From: Lentinula raphanica
Lineage: Eukaryota > Basidiomycota > Agaricomycetes > Agaricales > Omphalotaceae
Assembly: GCA_027919835.1 (NCBI GenBank)
Contig: JANVFP010000053.1
Span: forward strand, 62,001-126,000
DNA: 64,000 nucleotides
Direction of reading: 5' to 3'
Positions 1 to 10,081 of this stretch are shown here, piece by piece (position 1 is the stretch's first letter; each line of letters starts with the position of its first letter). The notes under the pieces were generated by a model, which saw only the letters and a program-made list of their open reading frames with translations, was not told where the DNA came from and searched no databases. A program made the translations under genes and the position numbers.

Positions 1-1701
1 AATGAGTTCACTGGGCCTTTGTACTTGCAGTGTGAACATTTCCTGATGCTGTCTGGCTCTATTGTAGATCAGATACATCATTATGATGTTCTTCTTTCGA
101 GGTTTGCTAATTGACATACCTTCGATTGGTGCTGATACAGCTGAAGCGTCAAGATCGCTCCAGATACTCGTCATGGAGATTAGGGAGACGCTCTCTCTAG
201 GCTTGCAAAACCATCTTGAGTGTCGAAGATTTCTTCTCTAGGTTCTGAGCATTGGTTTCAGCCAGGCAACCAAAGATCTGCACAGCCTCTTGCAGTTCAA
301 CAAATTGTTGGAAGTGCTGTAGTAAAGGGACGTGTGCGGGAGACAGATGTGGAGGTAACGAAACCCAAGTACTTCCAAAGTGGTAATTGCATGGCATCTT
401 CAAGAATGACTGTGAGCTCGGAGTTCTTCTCAAGGGGTGACGACAACTTCAGCAATGCAAGGAAAGCTTTGAAGACTCGCCTATGTGGAGTAGGTGCTTC
501 AGGTAATTGAGCGATGTGATCTTCAAGGGCCTCTCGGTTCTCCAGCCAGTCTTCTACCCGCCACGCGCTCTCCAAGATCAATCATGATTCCCTTCGATTC
601 GACCGAGTTCATACAAAAGCTCCCATTGTTGGAGTTTCTCTGCTGAGAGGATCCAACGATCTTCCCACAAACAGTACTCCTGTTCAGTGTAAGGTATGGC
701 GCCACTTCGTGCACGTTGCTGTACTGTCTCGTAAGCGTTCATTGCCTGATCCCCCATACCATTCTGTTCTAGGGCAATCGCGTTATTCGTTTCCGGCTGG
801 AGATAGCGCCGTCACCACAGGCCATAGAACATGTCATCTTCAGCAATCTCAGAATACACATCAGCAAGAGAGTCCAGGACATTATCTCGGAGCGTCAATT
901 TGTCGTCCTTCAAATATTCCAGCGAGTCAGTAAGAATCTCCAATGAGATATACCATGCACCATATGTTTTCGCAAGATATTTGATGAGGTGAGGAGGGTA
1001 AACCACAGGTGGCACACATGCATGTAGACCAGTGAGCAGAGTCTGAATAATGTTAGGCCTTATCTCGGCTTGTTTGATGTGATACTCCCTACTAAGCAGA
1101 TTGATCATATACTGTGTCAAGTCCCCTTGTTCCTGCCGTGAAAGGCATGCCCAAGCGGCAGGGAAGACAGATACTCACATATCGTGAATCCCCTGAGGTG
1201 TGGCCGATACTAGATGCAGCATTGGGCATACTAAGTCCTGAGCTTTTGGGCGAAAGACAGCTGAGATCACCGGCCTACGCTCGTGTGATAGAGTGACATC
1301 CTGATTAGCGGCACCGAGAAAGAGATGAAGTGCGATGTGAAGCCAGTTATGATTAGCAACAGATTCCCAGCTCTGAACTGCATAAATATACATCAAACGG
1401 CTGAAGAGTGACCAAGGTACGCTGACATCTAGGAGGTCCAAGAAACACTCCCGGAGCGAGAAATCAGTGGAGCGACATCCGACAAAGAACAACGGTTCTA
1501 GACGAGCGGTCAAATCGCTTTGCCGTAGAGCAGGCTCTGTGTAAATTTCATACACAAGTTCAAGGAAAGCATTGAACAGTAGAGTTCCACCACTGTTTAC
1601 TCTGCTCGGATGCTATCACTTGAAGTACTTTGGCTGATGCCACAGCTGAGGCTAGAGCTGGTTCCGTGTTCATATCGCCCTAGCAAGGGGTCGCACCTGT
1701 A

Positions 1702-2040
1702 GCTGTAGGTTTAATGCATAACGACTGGACAACTGTCCCCACTCATTATGCGTAATGAATGGACAGTTATTCCACCACTGTACAACTGGGATTTAGCACT
1801 GAATCAGGCCCCTACCGTTAGGGTTAGCTATTTAGGGGGTTAGGGGTTGGGTTAGGGTTTAAAATCTGAGGTTATATTGATAGCCCAAAACAGAAAACCC
1901 CCTATAGGGGGGGTCAGTTTTTTCCAAAAATGGCTATTTCAGGAGATATGGATAATTCATTTATTTCCTGGATAGCTGTCCATTCATTATGCATAACGAG
2001 TGGGGACAGTTGTCCAGTCGTTATGCATTAATCTTACAGC
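1702..2040. mobile_element. MITE-like element with about 60-bp terminal inverted repeats
   Basis: A 339-bp insertion in the TRA1 relic. The two ends are inverted copies of each other over about 60 bases, beginning GCTGTAGGTTTAATGCATAA at the left; the block AACGACTGGACAACTGTCCC is identical in both arms. The interior has no ORF and contains GGGTTAGGGTT-like runs and a CCCCCTATAGGGGG palindrome. A target-site duplication is not clear. Superfamily is not assignable from what I see. Confidence 0.8.
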
Positions 2041-3214
2041 CTCAGCTGGGGGTCAATAGAGAATGTTGAAAGCCCAACCTCTCACATACCGTATCAAGTG
2101 CGCGCAAGAAGAAGCGCATACCGAAAACAACAAAGAAACAAGCATTCAGAAGAAAGGCAGTCTCCTTCATGATTGGATCATTGGAGGATCCAACAAAATG
2201 CCAAGCACATTTGAGGATATCTTTTGGAAGATGGCTCACTAATGAAGGAAAATGTTGGACTAGGATAGTAGTGAGGAGCAACAGCTCGATTTTGAACATG
2301 TCATCCGTCTCTGTGAAGGGATTTCCCTCCAGAATGCGGCGCCAAATTAGGCTGTGGAGATGATCGATGAATGAGGTGTCCAAAAGATGCTGCTTGGAGG
2401 AGTTTTGTTGGGCTGGACGAGCAGCGTGGGGGATATGATATAGGGGATAAAGTATGCTTTATGAGACGAAGAGCAGGTACTCGTTTCGAACTAGGTCAGG
2501 AAGCGGAGGAGTAGGTTTCACTGGAAGATGGTGTCGCTGCTGAGTGCGACATGTTGATATAGAAAATGTGTCATTCGGACCATGTCAATTTTGAGGTTGC
2601 GGGTATAAATTGCAATGAGCGCAAAGATGAGATCTATTCGAGGGGAAGCTTTGAGTGCTGAACAGAAAATTGACATCATCAGGTTGTGACGTTGTATGAC
2701 CTCTCGTTCAGGTTGTTGCATCCCTGTGTCCCACAAAGCAAGCAACGATTCCATCACCTTGGCATGGTCTAAAATCCAACAATGATCGAGCTCAGCCAGA
2801 TCTGCGAAGAGCGAAAGAGCTGGGATTATGCAATCGTTACTGTGTATACAAATGGCCAGAATGGTGTTCGTATGAGATGCAAGGACATGCTGTGCATTCA
2901 GAGCAAGCTGAGCCTGAAGGATGCTTCTCAAAGTTCTCAGATGTCGAGGAAGGTGTAGATTGTCAATGAAGAACTGCACTCCTTCATCCTGATATCTATC
3001 CAGATATTTGGCCAGTGGTTTGGAGAAAGGACTTTTGACTGGAGAAATGCATTTGGGCCTCTTTTTGGACAATAGCATTGACAAGGTTATTGAGGAATAT
3101 ATTAGCCGCAGTAGGCAAGAGATGGAAGATATTTGCAAGCCGGACAAGCTTTGTAATGCCTTCGTTCTCGCCCAAAGGTGATCTGGATGATGCCTGCAGC
3201 ATTTGAGGATCGGC

Positions 3215-3506
3215 TAGGGTTGGGGAGGGTCGGGTCGGGTCAGAGACCCTAGGGTTGGGTCGGGGTCAAGGGGGTCAGGGTCAAGCAGAATCCTGACCCC
3301 GACCCTAAAGCTGGGGTTGGGACAGGTCGGGTTGGGTTGGGTCAGAGGGTCAGAGGATCATTTATAAGGGAAGCATCACCCAAAACCATTGACCCTAGTT
3401 AGAGGGTCAGAGAAAACCTGACCCTGACCCTTGACCCTCAATGACCCTTGCTGAGGGTTGGGTCGGGTCAGGTCGAGGGTCAGTGACCCAACCCTCCCCA
3501 ACACTA
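3215..3506. mobile_element. hAT-type MITE with perfect 8-bp target duplication
   Basis: A 292-bp G/T-rich element inserted in TRA1 coding sequence. The octamer GGATCGGC occurs on both sides (3207-3214 and 3507-3514). The ends are inverted repeats, TAGGGTTGGGGAGGGTCGGG against TAGTGTTGGGGAGGGTTGGG. An 8-bp duplication and TAG-type ends are hallmarks of hAT transposons. Removing the element and one octamer rejoins the TRA1 frame across ...FVADP and QMLQASS..., so the insertion point can be read to the base. The interior is built of GGGTCA/TGACCC words that could fold on themselves. Confidence 0.88.
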
Positions 3507-3961
3507 GGATCGGCGACAAAATGAAAACGATCAAGTAGCTTGTGCCCTATTTCAACCTTGAAGTAATTGGTCAAGAGCTCCAACAGCCGAGCCAAACCCT
3601 CCAGCCCAGGGACAGACAAATGCTTGGGGTCAGCCAAGTTCATCAAGATAGGGCGTAATCCAGTTTGCTAAAGCTCTTTTGGTAACCTGCTTTGATGAGC
3701 TAAGACCATTCTGAGGCCCTCATGAGCAACGTCCTTGACTTCAGAGGAAGGAGAATATAAAGATTTAAAAGTACACTCCGGTCACTCTGAGAATTGAGCG
3801 TTAATATCACTATACCATACCTTTGCCTCGTCTGAGGGTGTTTCTGGAAGAAATCTGTCATAGGCATGGAAGCAGTCAACAATTTGATACAAGACACCCA
3901 AAGTACTAGTTTGGTCATCTCGATCATGCCCTGCCTCAGATTACTTCTGCCAAGCAAGGCC

Positions 3962-4165
3962 CATCAGGAAAAATACCTCAGCTCCAAAGACTCTAGAGAC
4001 ACCCCCCAAAAACTCTGAGATCTTTGAAGTGCTCTAGAGAATCTGAAAGCACTTTGGAGATGCCTCAGGCTGGAGAAACTCAGAGTGCTTTCAAAATCTT
4101 TGGTGTCTCTAGGCTTTGGAGGGGTGTCTCTGGAGACTCCAGAGCCAGGGACATTTTTCCTGATG
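3962..4165. mobile_element. Small MITE-like inverted-repeat element
   Basis: About 204 bp inserted in the TRA1 relic. The left end CATCAGGAAAAATACC.. and the reverse complement of the right end CATCAGGAAAAATGTCC.. agree over about 45 bases with a few mismatches, including AGAGACACCCC further in. TRA1 protein reads up to ..LADAEDA on one side and resumes at LLGRSNLRQ on the other. No transposase; duplication not clearly defined. Confidence 0.72.
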
Positions 4166-4839
4166 CCGCATCTTCAGCATCAGCCAAAGCAAGAGTTTCG
4201 TGAAGAAGCCGGAGTAACTCGTCGTTGAGATCCAGTAGAGGAGGAGTCAAGCTGACGCAGTATCGTACAACCTCAGGTAGATCCACTGCCAGGAGGTCCT
4301 TCAAAATATGCAGCAAGGCACGGACGAGATCGATTTTGTGTTTGGGTACCCACTTGGTACCAATTTCTGGAGCTTCTGTCATCATCCTGATACAGGCACA
4401 TCCAGCGATTGTTCGTGACCAGGAATCATCTAAGCACAGTGCAGTGAACCTGTTGGTTAGTTGATGCAGAATGAGATACACATCCTGCATGTTGGAGTTA
4501 TCGCGCTTTGCCTGGGCTACCAAATCCTGGACAATAGAAGCAATCAAACTGCGAGCTTTGTTAGCTTGATCAGTGGGAAGACGAGCCAGAGTATGGGGGA
4601 GTGCATCCATATAAGAGGGTACAAATGTAGAGGCTCGATATGATGAAGTTTTGCATGAAGGTTCCTTCTTGAGTCCTCGAACACAGCTTGAGAGAGTTTT
4701 CTGATGAAAGTCTTGGCTTTCTCCTGGGATTTGTCTATACGAACTGCATCAAGCGCACCCTCGAAGGTGCTGACAAAGAGTTCTTCGGCTTTGCGCCCTC
4801 TGATGCCCTAGATGCAGAAGTGTCAGCACGATATATTGC

Positions 4840-5451
4840 AGACGTTAGGTGCTGCGCTCACTTGAAGGGACGAGGAATTTTGTCCAGACCGCAAGTGATT
4901 ACAAGGTTCTACCAGTTCGTACTTTTCCTGAACTTGTGAAGCCACGTACTGACGTTACTATCCAGAGAGAAATCGAGTTTCTCGCGCAGATAAAGCCCAA
5001 AGGTGGAGAGCACGACAAATGGGTGCTCGAAAACTTGGAGGATATCATCGACACCTCAGATATACAGTGCTCATAGAAGCGGACCCGTCTCAAGCCGGAA
5101 CTCGATTTCGAGGTGAACTCCTTGAAAGCCTCATGCCCACATAGAAAAATCAACGGATTACTGGCTTCCATGTATGTTCGTATCTGTCCGACAATGTTTG
5201 AACTGATCATCTGATCATTCAGAGCGCGACGATGAGAGGCAGGAAATGAGAAAGGATGGGCGCCAAACTCTCGGCAGTGAGAAACTCTGCCGGCGCCCAT
5301 GCCGGCCTTTTATCGCCTTACTATCTTATCCTATGAGAAGCCTGCTTCGCAAACTTCTCTCGGAGCTGGGGTAGAAAAGTGATGAAAGAGTGAATACGTG
5401 TGCGTTCTGCCAAGGTCATTTGAACAATGCCATAGTGGTTTCTCTTAGAGT
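4840..5451. other. No convincing gene
   Basis: Open frames exist on both strands (for example plus-strand 4849-5076) but none has recognisable motifs or splice context. A GC-rich imperfect hairpin lies near 5255-5310 (GGGCGCC.. / ..GGCGCCC). This may be more decayed TRA1 or unrelated filler. Confidence 0.4.
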
Positions 5452-5757
5452 CTACAAAAGCTGCAGAAGGCGGCTGTGACAGAAGCTTGCTATAAATTCA
5501 GCTCGAGCCCTCGGCGGGAGGCTACGAAGACACTCTTGAGTCGGGACATGGAATAAACAGTGGATGCACACACCCTGAATATAGCATCCTGGCGGATGAG
5601 TGATGTGTAGATTTGGCAAACGGATAGTAAGTAACTTACGGTCCATGAGTTCACAACAGGTCTGCGCACAGTCTGCACATGTTTGATGTTTATGTGGACT
5701 CCGATTTCCTGAGTAGAGAGTGAGGCCTTTGTTCGCCTCTGTTAATGGTATGGCAAG
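5452..5757 (-). CDS. Small cysteine-rich protein, C-terminal exons
   Basis: Two exons join in frame across a 51-base intron (GTAAGT...CGCCAG). They give a short protein with a dense cysteine cluster, CADCAQTCCELMD then CYIQGVCIHCLFH, ending RLLQLL-stop. The C-x2-C spacing suggests a metal-binding (zinc) module, but I do not recognise the family. The 5' exon starts after a plausible acceptor (TATTTCAG) and I could not fix an initiator methionine, so the model is 5'-incomplete. It lies just downstream of, and on the same strand as, another Cys-rich gene; a shared 26-bp repeat lies on its upstream side. Confidence 0.45.
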   Translation of the reverse strand, partial: LAIPLTEANKGLTLYSGNRSPHKHQTCADCAQTCCELMDRKLLTIRLPNLHITHPPGCYIQGVCIHCLFHVPTQECLRSLPPRARAEFIASFCHSRLLQLL

Positions 5758-5841
5758 CTGAAATAGAAGAGTACAGCTGGGTACAGGAAAATGGAAAGAC
5801 GAGAGAGAGCTGAAAAGAGAAGCAGAGAAAGAGCCTGAGAG

Positions 5842-5867
5842 TACCGCAAACGAGAGTTAGCTGCCTC
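5842..5867 (-). repeat. 26-bp inverted repeat, partner at 7185-7210
   Basis: The reverse complement of 5842-5867 is identical over 26 bases to 7185-7210 (begins GAGGCAGCTAACTCTCG). One copy lies upstream of the minus-strand small gene, the other upstream of the plus-strand gene at 7394, so it may be a duplicated promoter piece. Confidence 0.75.
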
Positions 5868-5872
5868 GCTTA

Positions 5873-5940
5873 CCGGTGTATCCGGCGTTATGTAACCACG
5901 CTTAACCCGGTGTATCCGGTGTTATGTAATTACACTTGAT
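5873..5940. repeat. Two tandem 34-bp repeats
   Basis: Two adjacent units beginning CCGGTGTATCCGG and containing TTATGTAA, with a few mismatches, between two minus-strand small genes. Confidence 0.7.
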
Positions 5941-5982
5941 GCTAAGCGCCAATATCATGTAATCCAAATTTCACTATTGTTG

Positions 5983-6904
5983 CTACGTCCATAGTAGGCC
6001 CTTGATTACGTCAATATCAGGAGTCTTTGCAAGCATTGCCGCGTGAAGGTCATTGCAGAGGACAGTATCGGATTGAAGGAGCTGAACGTTCCGGGAATAC
6101 TTCAACCAGAGTGGAAGAAGGTAGATGTATAGAACACTGTAGAGATCGTGATATCCGACACGAACGTTGATATGTGGAATTATTGCAGTAACATCCTGTC
6201 AAACATCTCTTGAGCAAGACGCAACACTTGAGGAGGACAAAGACATACCCCAACCGCTTTGAACCTACCACCCTTTGCATAAACCATTGTTGCACTCAAA
6301 GTAACGAGTTCAGTATTACCGGCACACATTGCTCGGTCATGAAAGAACTGATGACATGAAGAATATAATTCATGAGCAGAGCTATAGCCTGTGTGACCGC
6401 CAATCCTACTCCGGAGATGCTCAGGAAAAGGAATCTTGACAGCAAGAGGAATATTGGGAGGAGGTGCCATAGGCTTGCGATTTGATACAGCCTTGACTAT
6501 GCGTTGTCCTTCGAATTCTACATAGACGTTAGTATATGAGGTCCAAAATCCCTAACGTATCCTACGTACCTCCTCGCTGAGCCTTATTAACATCTTTTTG
6601 AATCCTAGCTGAGGTACTTTGTGTGTGGATTACGCTCATACTACCACCTGAGCAGTTTCATTTAGCGTGCTTATAATATGAATCATATGCAGATATTACC
6701 TGCAGAAGCAGCTACCGAGTTCTGTCTATCCTTTTTCTCCACATAGTGTTGGTAACAGTTGCTGCACACTCGACGACTCGGACCATTCTTGCTTGATTTC
6801 ACGAAGTAATGTTTTCCTTCAATAGGACAGACATTACAACGTTCACATGATACTGCTTGAGCATTGGTAATAGATGCAATGACGGAACTCGATGGTCTGG
6901 ACAT
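5983..6904 (-). CDS. Unknown small protein with an N-terminal Cys4 zinc-ribbon-like motif
   Basis: Four exons join in frame with good GT-AG introns. The first runs 6904-6700 (MSRPSSSVIASITNAQ..). The second carries MSVIHTQSTSARIQKDV, the third starts EFEGQRIVKAVSN, and the last starts DVTAIIPHINVRVGYHD and ends at stop 5983-5985. The N-terminal region has C-x2-C (CERCNVC) and, about 25 residues later, C-x2-C (RRVCSNCYQHY), a pattern of small zinc-binding domains. The remainder is without recognisable motifs. Coherent splicing and an open frame through four exons argue that the gene is intact. Function unknown; a regulatory or nucleic-acid-binding role is only a guess from the zinc motif. It is divergent from the gene at 7394, with a long palindrome between them. 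Confidence 0.72.
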
Positions 6905-6995
6905 CAAGAAGTAAAGAATGATGATATCACAGCATGAAAGAATAGAGAAAAGAAGTCGAAGCTGAGAGAGAAATTGAAAAAGCGCCCGAAATTCT

Positions 6996-7055
6996 CTGGA
7001 GGCCGAATTAGGCAAGGTCGACCTCTGAGACGACCTTGCCTAATTCAGCCTCCAG
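6996..7055. repeat. Near-perfect palindrome, 25-bp arms
   Basis: Arms 6996-7020 and 7031-7055 match at 24 of 25 positions (arm begins CTGGAGGC), with a 10-base spacer ACCTCTGAGA. It lies between divergently transcribed genes (starts 6904 minus and 7394 plus). Confidence 0.9.
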
Positions 7056-7393
7056 GCAAAAAGCTGTGTCAGCGCCTGAAGCGCGCTTGCGGCAATTGCA
7101 GCAACACAGTAGCTCGGTGAAACGGCCCTATTCCGTATATATATACAAAAGAACACCGGGACGGCAAGCTGGGCCGTCGCTTATGAGGCAGCTAACTCTC
7201 GTTTGCGGTATGAGAGAGCCCCTGTCAGTCGCTTGGCGATTTTCTCCTTGACTCATGCGCGCTTAGGCACTCAATCTCTTTGATAGATCTTCATGACCCC
7301 ATTGACTGTTTCTGGGTATCAGGTTGGTTGCATCTCCTGTTATCTCTCTGAGACTATATCTTCCTTCTTTGTTCTTGTCTGCATTTAGTGACA

Positions 7394-8469
7394 ATGAACA
7401 ACGAAACACTACTTATTCGTCTCGCTCCTTTGAACTCGAATGCGGAGAGGGGGTGCTCTGAAAAGCCTGCTGTTGATTCGGACAAGAAGTCGTGTAACGA
7501 AAGAGTAGAAGTGCTTGAAGTATATAATGAAGATATGAGAGCGGAAAGACTTCGTGAGTAACAAAGAACACTCCTTTCGTCAGTAGAAACAATGCATTTG
7601 CGGTGATGCCACCCGTCCTCTGTTCACCATATTCACATAGAATCTATCTTCAAGAAACTTAATTCTAACTCATCGTCGCTTTCTGAACCCTCCGTATCCG
7701 CAGTCCCAAGCTACCGGTTTGGTTTAGGAAAACGCAAGACTCGGGCTGTGGAGCCACCCTCTGAGCGTGCGTTGCTCCCTTTTACAATGACCTCTACTTT
7801 GATTTAATAAGCACATGTTATCAGTACTCCCTCGTGTTCAAAGTTTCTTGCCGCAGATAGAAGCTTCAAACGCGATTGTGAATCAGCGTGTGGAAACAGA
7901 CCCACAAAGCGTTGACATAGAACAGCCTGAATACATCAAAATGGTACGTGTTTTGCTGTTGACGCGAAACTCGGGCTCATGCATTTTGTTCTTGTGGTGA
8001 TTGCCTATCTCCCCTCCAAATTGCTCCTTTGTGACCTTTGACTATTGCACTACGCTAGAATCTTGGTTTGGGTGTTTACGATATGAATCCCCAAGGACAA
8101 ACCTCAGAAGACCAGAACATTGAGATGACAGATTCTTCTCCTTCTTCTTCTTCTTCCTCCTCCTCCTCCTCCTCCTCTCCTTCTTCTTTTCCTTCGTTGT
8201 CGTCGATGTCTTCCTTGACAAGCTCAGATTCTGACTCGGACGATTCAGATCTGGAATCTGAATTGGAATCAGAGGAGATCCTTTACTCTTGCATTCCTTC
8301 TAGCCTTCTTTCTCGTTCCTCCTTGTCCACTAGCCAATCAACGAACTCCATTGGGTCCAACGGAAAGATGAAGGCGCCCAGATTGATTTGTCCTCTGCCC
8401 AGACGTAGTGCTTCATCAGCCTCTCAACCAAGGCCCAGTATCGTCGTGCTGAATGAAGTGCCTAACTGA
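7394..8469 (+). CDS. Unknown protein with serine-rich acidic C-terminal region
   Basis: Four exons join in frame. MNNETLLIRLAPLNSN.. is spliced (GTGAGT..CATAG) to SIFKKLNSNSSSLSEPS, then (GTGCGT..TCAG) to LLPRVQSFLPQIEASN, then (GTACGT..GCTAG) to NLGLGVYDMNPQGQTSED, followed by a run of about 25 serine codons (8135-8220) and an acidic SDSDDSDLESELESEE stretch. It ends VVLNEVPN-stop at 8469. The serine tract and acidic patch suggest a disordered, possibly nuclear protein. No family recognised. Intact splicing over four exons supports a real gene. Its start lies about 340 bp right of the 7 kb palindrome. Confidence 0.7.
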
Positions 8470-9419
8470 TCACCAACGGAGTAAACTTTCTGGTTCCATC
8501 GGACCTGGTTGAGTAGGCATAACGTTCGATAGGGTCCTGGCATTTCAACTGTCGGTCAAAAGCTCCGTTTTGCATGTCTATATCATTTGTTGTTTGCTCG
8601 CTTGTATCGGTCGTATATAGTGATTGTCTTCCTGTATGAACTTTTGCTGAATTTCTCCACTTACCTGAACCACCCAAGCTGTGACATTTGAAACACCTGA
8701 CTGTTTTCTTCTCTCACTCCCGGAAAGGAACTTCGACGACCAATGTTGGATGACAGCAATGGTCCAACCATTACACAAAGACTGGTTGAAAGAGTGGAAA
8801 GATCTACTTTTGAAATTGAGTATTATCCTCTTCATTTGGGGAAAGGGAGAGCGGCCCATGTGCAACGTATGTACAGATTACAGGTGTAACTATTGGTTTC
8901 AGCAAACATTTGTACATGACATGATTCAACATGATATGGTCATGGAAGTCATGGCCCGGCGTTGGTTGGTCAGACTTTCGAAAGATGGGACCTCGAGCTG
9001 CGTGGAGAAGACACGTTAGCTGAAAAAGCTGAATGAAATCGTTGAACGAAACACATTCTCCATTGACGGGAACCTTTCTTCGAGTCGCCTCACCAAATCC
9101 TCCTCGAATCCAGGATTTGCCAGGACCAATTCCAAATCCCAACTCAGGCCCCGATGTCAGATACTTGGCTCTTAGATTCATACAAGTCTACTTGGACTAT
9201 ACCGCTCGGTGATTGTTCTTCGGCGGTAGTAAACTTGGATATTGTGGCAGCAAGTGTAGGCCGCCAATTCCATATCCACTGCAACAGTAGTATGACTCTG
9301 AGTACTCCATCGACATAAGCGCGCACAATTCTGCGAGTCACTTACACGAAGTCTAACGTTTTCCATTCTATGCGAAAAGTGGTTGCAGAGTAGAGAAATA
9401 GCAAGAAGGCTCGTCCTTG
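8470..9419. other. No confident gene; mixed open frames
   Basis: Both strands carry open frames of 90-125 codons (plus 8681-9019; minus 8578-8865, 8804-9181, 9178-9366). None shows family motifs that I recognise, and they overlap each other. Some could be exons of a degraded minus-strand gene continuing from the Ku70 relic. Confidence 0.35.
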
Positions 9420-10081
9420 CTTGAGGCCGTGGAGATAATCGTTTGAAAGGGTGTGATAATTTTTGTCCTTGAGGTCATCCGAGGCTGTTATACCATGATG
9501 ACAAGGCTTTTCTGAGCAGCATAGTGCGAGCGCGTACCGATGTACCCACCTCTATCGGAGCGGAACGAATGTCATCCGCGAAAGGTAGTGGGATAATATG
9601 AAAACCTGTGGGGTCTACCTCATTAACGTCTTCTTCCTTTCGAATAAACTCAAATTAGGATCCCATCTCATATGACTGCGTTATCCCACCTGTAGGAGAA
9701 TTGCGTAGATTGTCGGGGTAGAATTCCGCCGTAGGACACCTCGGCCGTATCCTATGACCTTTTTTTTGATCATTGACTTCAAAAGCGCGGTAAACGTTCG
9801 CTTGGAGTCAGTATAGACCTGTTTTGGGGAGAGGATGGCGAATGGTAGATTGAGGACAAGTCGACCACGCTCACGCCTGCTCACGCTTTCTTCAGGAATC
9901 AGGGTATATGAATAGGAAGTGCTTGACATTGTCTTCAAATCTGAGCGTCTCACGCGGTTTGAATCCTAGGAGTTTGAGGCCTGTTGATAAGGGAATGCGT
10001 TAGGCTTCCATGAAAGCCATCTTTGTGTAATGTAAAGGTACGCTTACCAGGCTCCAAGCCAGCGTACGGAACGACTCGTTC
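9420..10081 (-). pseudogene. KU70: Ku70 (XRCC6-like) relic, middle part
   Basis: Ku70 is half of the Ku heterodimer that binds DNA ends in non-homologous end joining. Minus-strand exons read VPYAGLEPGLKLLGFKPRE (spliced over 10050-9990), then NVKHFLFIYPD, then YTDSKRTFTALLKSMIKKK..RRNSTPTIYAILLQ, then DPTGFHIIPLPFADDIRSAP. These are the linked signature blocks of the Ku beta-barrel core. After YPD an apparent four-base insertion (TCCT) brings a TGA stop into frame; without it the exon would read YPDEES and splice on. N-terminal vWA and C-terminal SAP regions are not found, and the 5' side is fused to unrelated sequence at about 10081. I read it as a truncated, frameshifted copy; a functional gene presumably exists elsewhere. 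Confidence 0.75.

Larger units (their letters stand above)
1..4830 (-). pseudogene. TRA1: TRA1/TRRAP relic (SAGA/NuA4 PIKK-like scaffold), broken
   Basis: Minus-strand segments match, in order, the HEAT and early FAT parts of TRA1/TRRAP, the large scaffold that recruits SAGA and NuA4 to activators. Recognisable blocks are DALPHTLARLP (about 4600), LADPKHLSVPGLEGLARLL (3600), KPLAKYLDRY (3000), a HEAT block at 2040-2380, LTARLEPLFF..QSWESVANHNW (1350-1510), LHACVPPVVYPPHLIKYLAK (960-1030), DSLADVYSEIAEDDMF (820-880) and LESAWRVEDW (560). It is not functional. Two expected tryptophans are stop codons (in the WVSVFPAAW-like block near 1175 and the WRERLP-like block near 215). The frame shifts near 345 and 4610, several hundred codons are missing around the insertion at 1702-2040, and three small elements interrupt the coding sequence. 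N-terminal and kinase-like parts are absent. The homology call is from memory of the family; the disruption is seen directly. Confidence 0.88.

Noticed and set aside
1820..1860. Telomere repeat tract (GGGTTAGGG-like)
   Set aside because: Only a few irregular units, and they lie inside an inverted-repeat element within a pseudogene; no chromosome end is implied.
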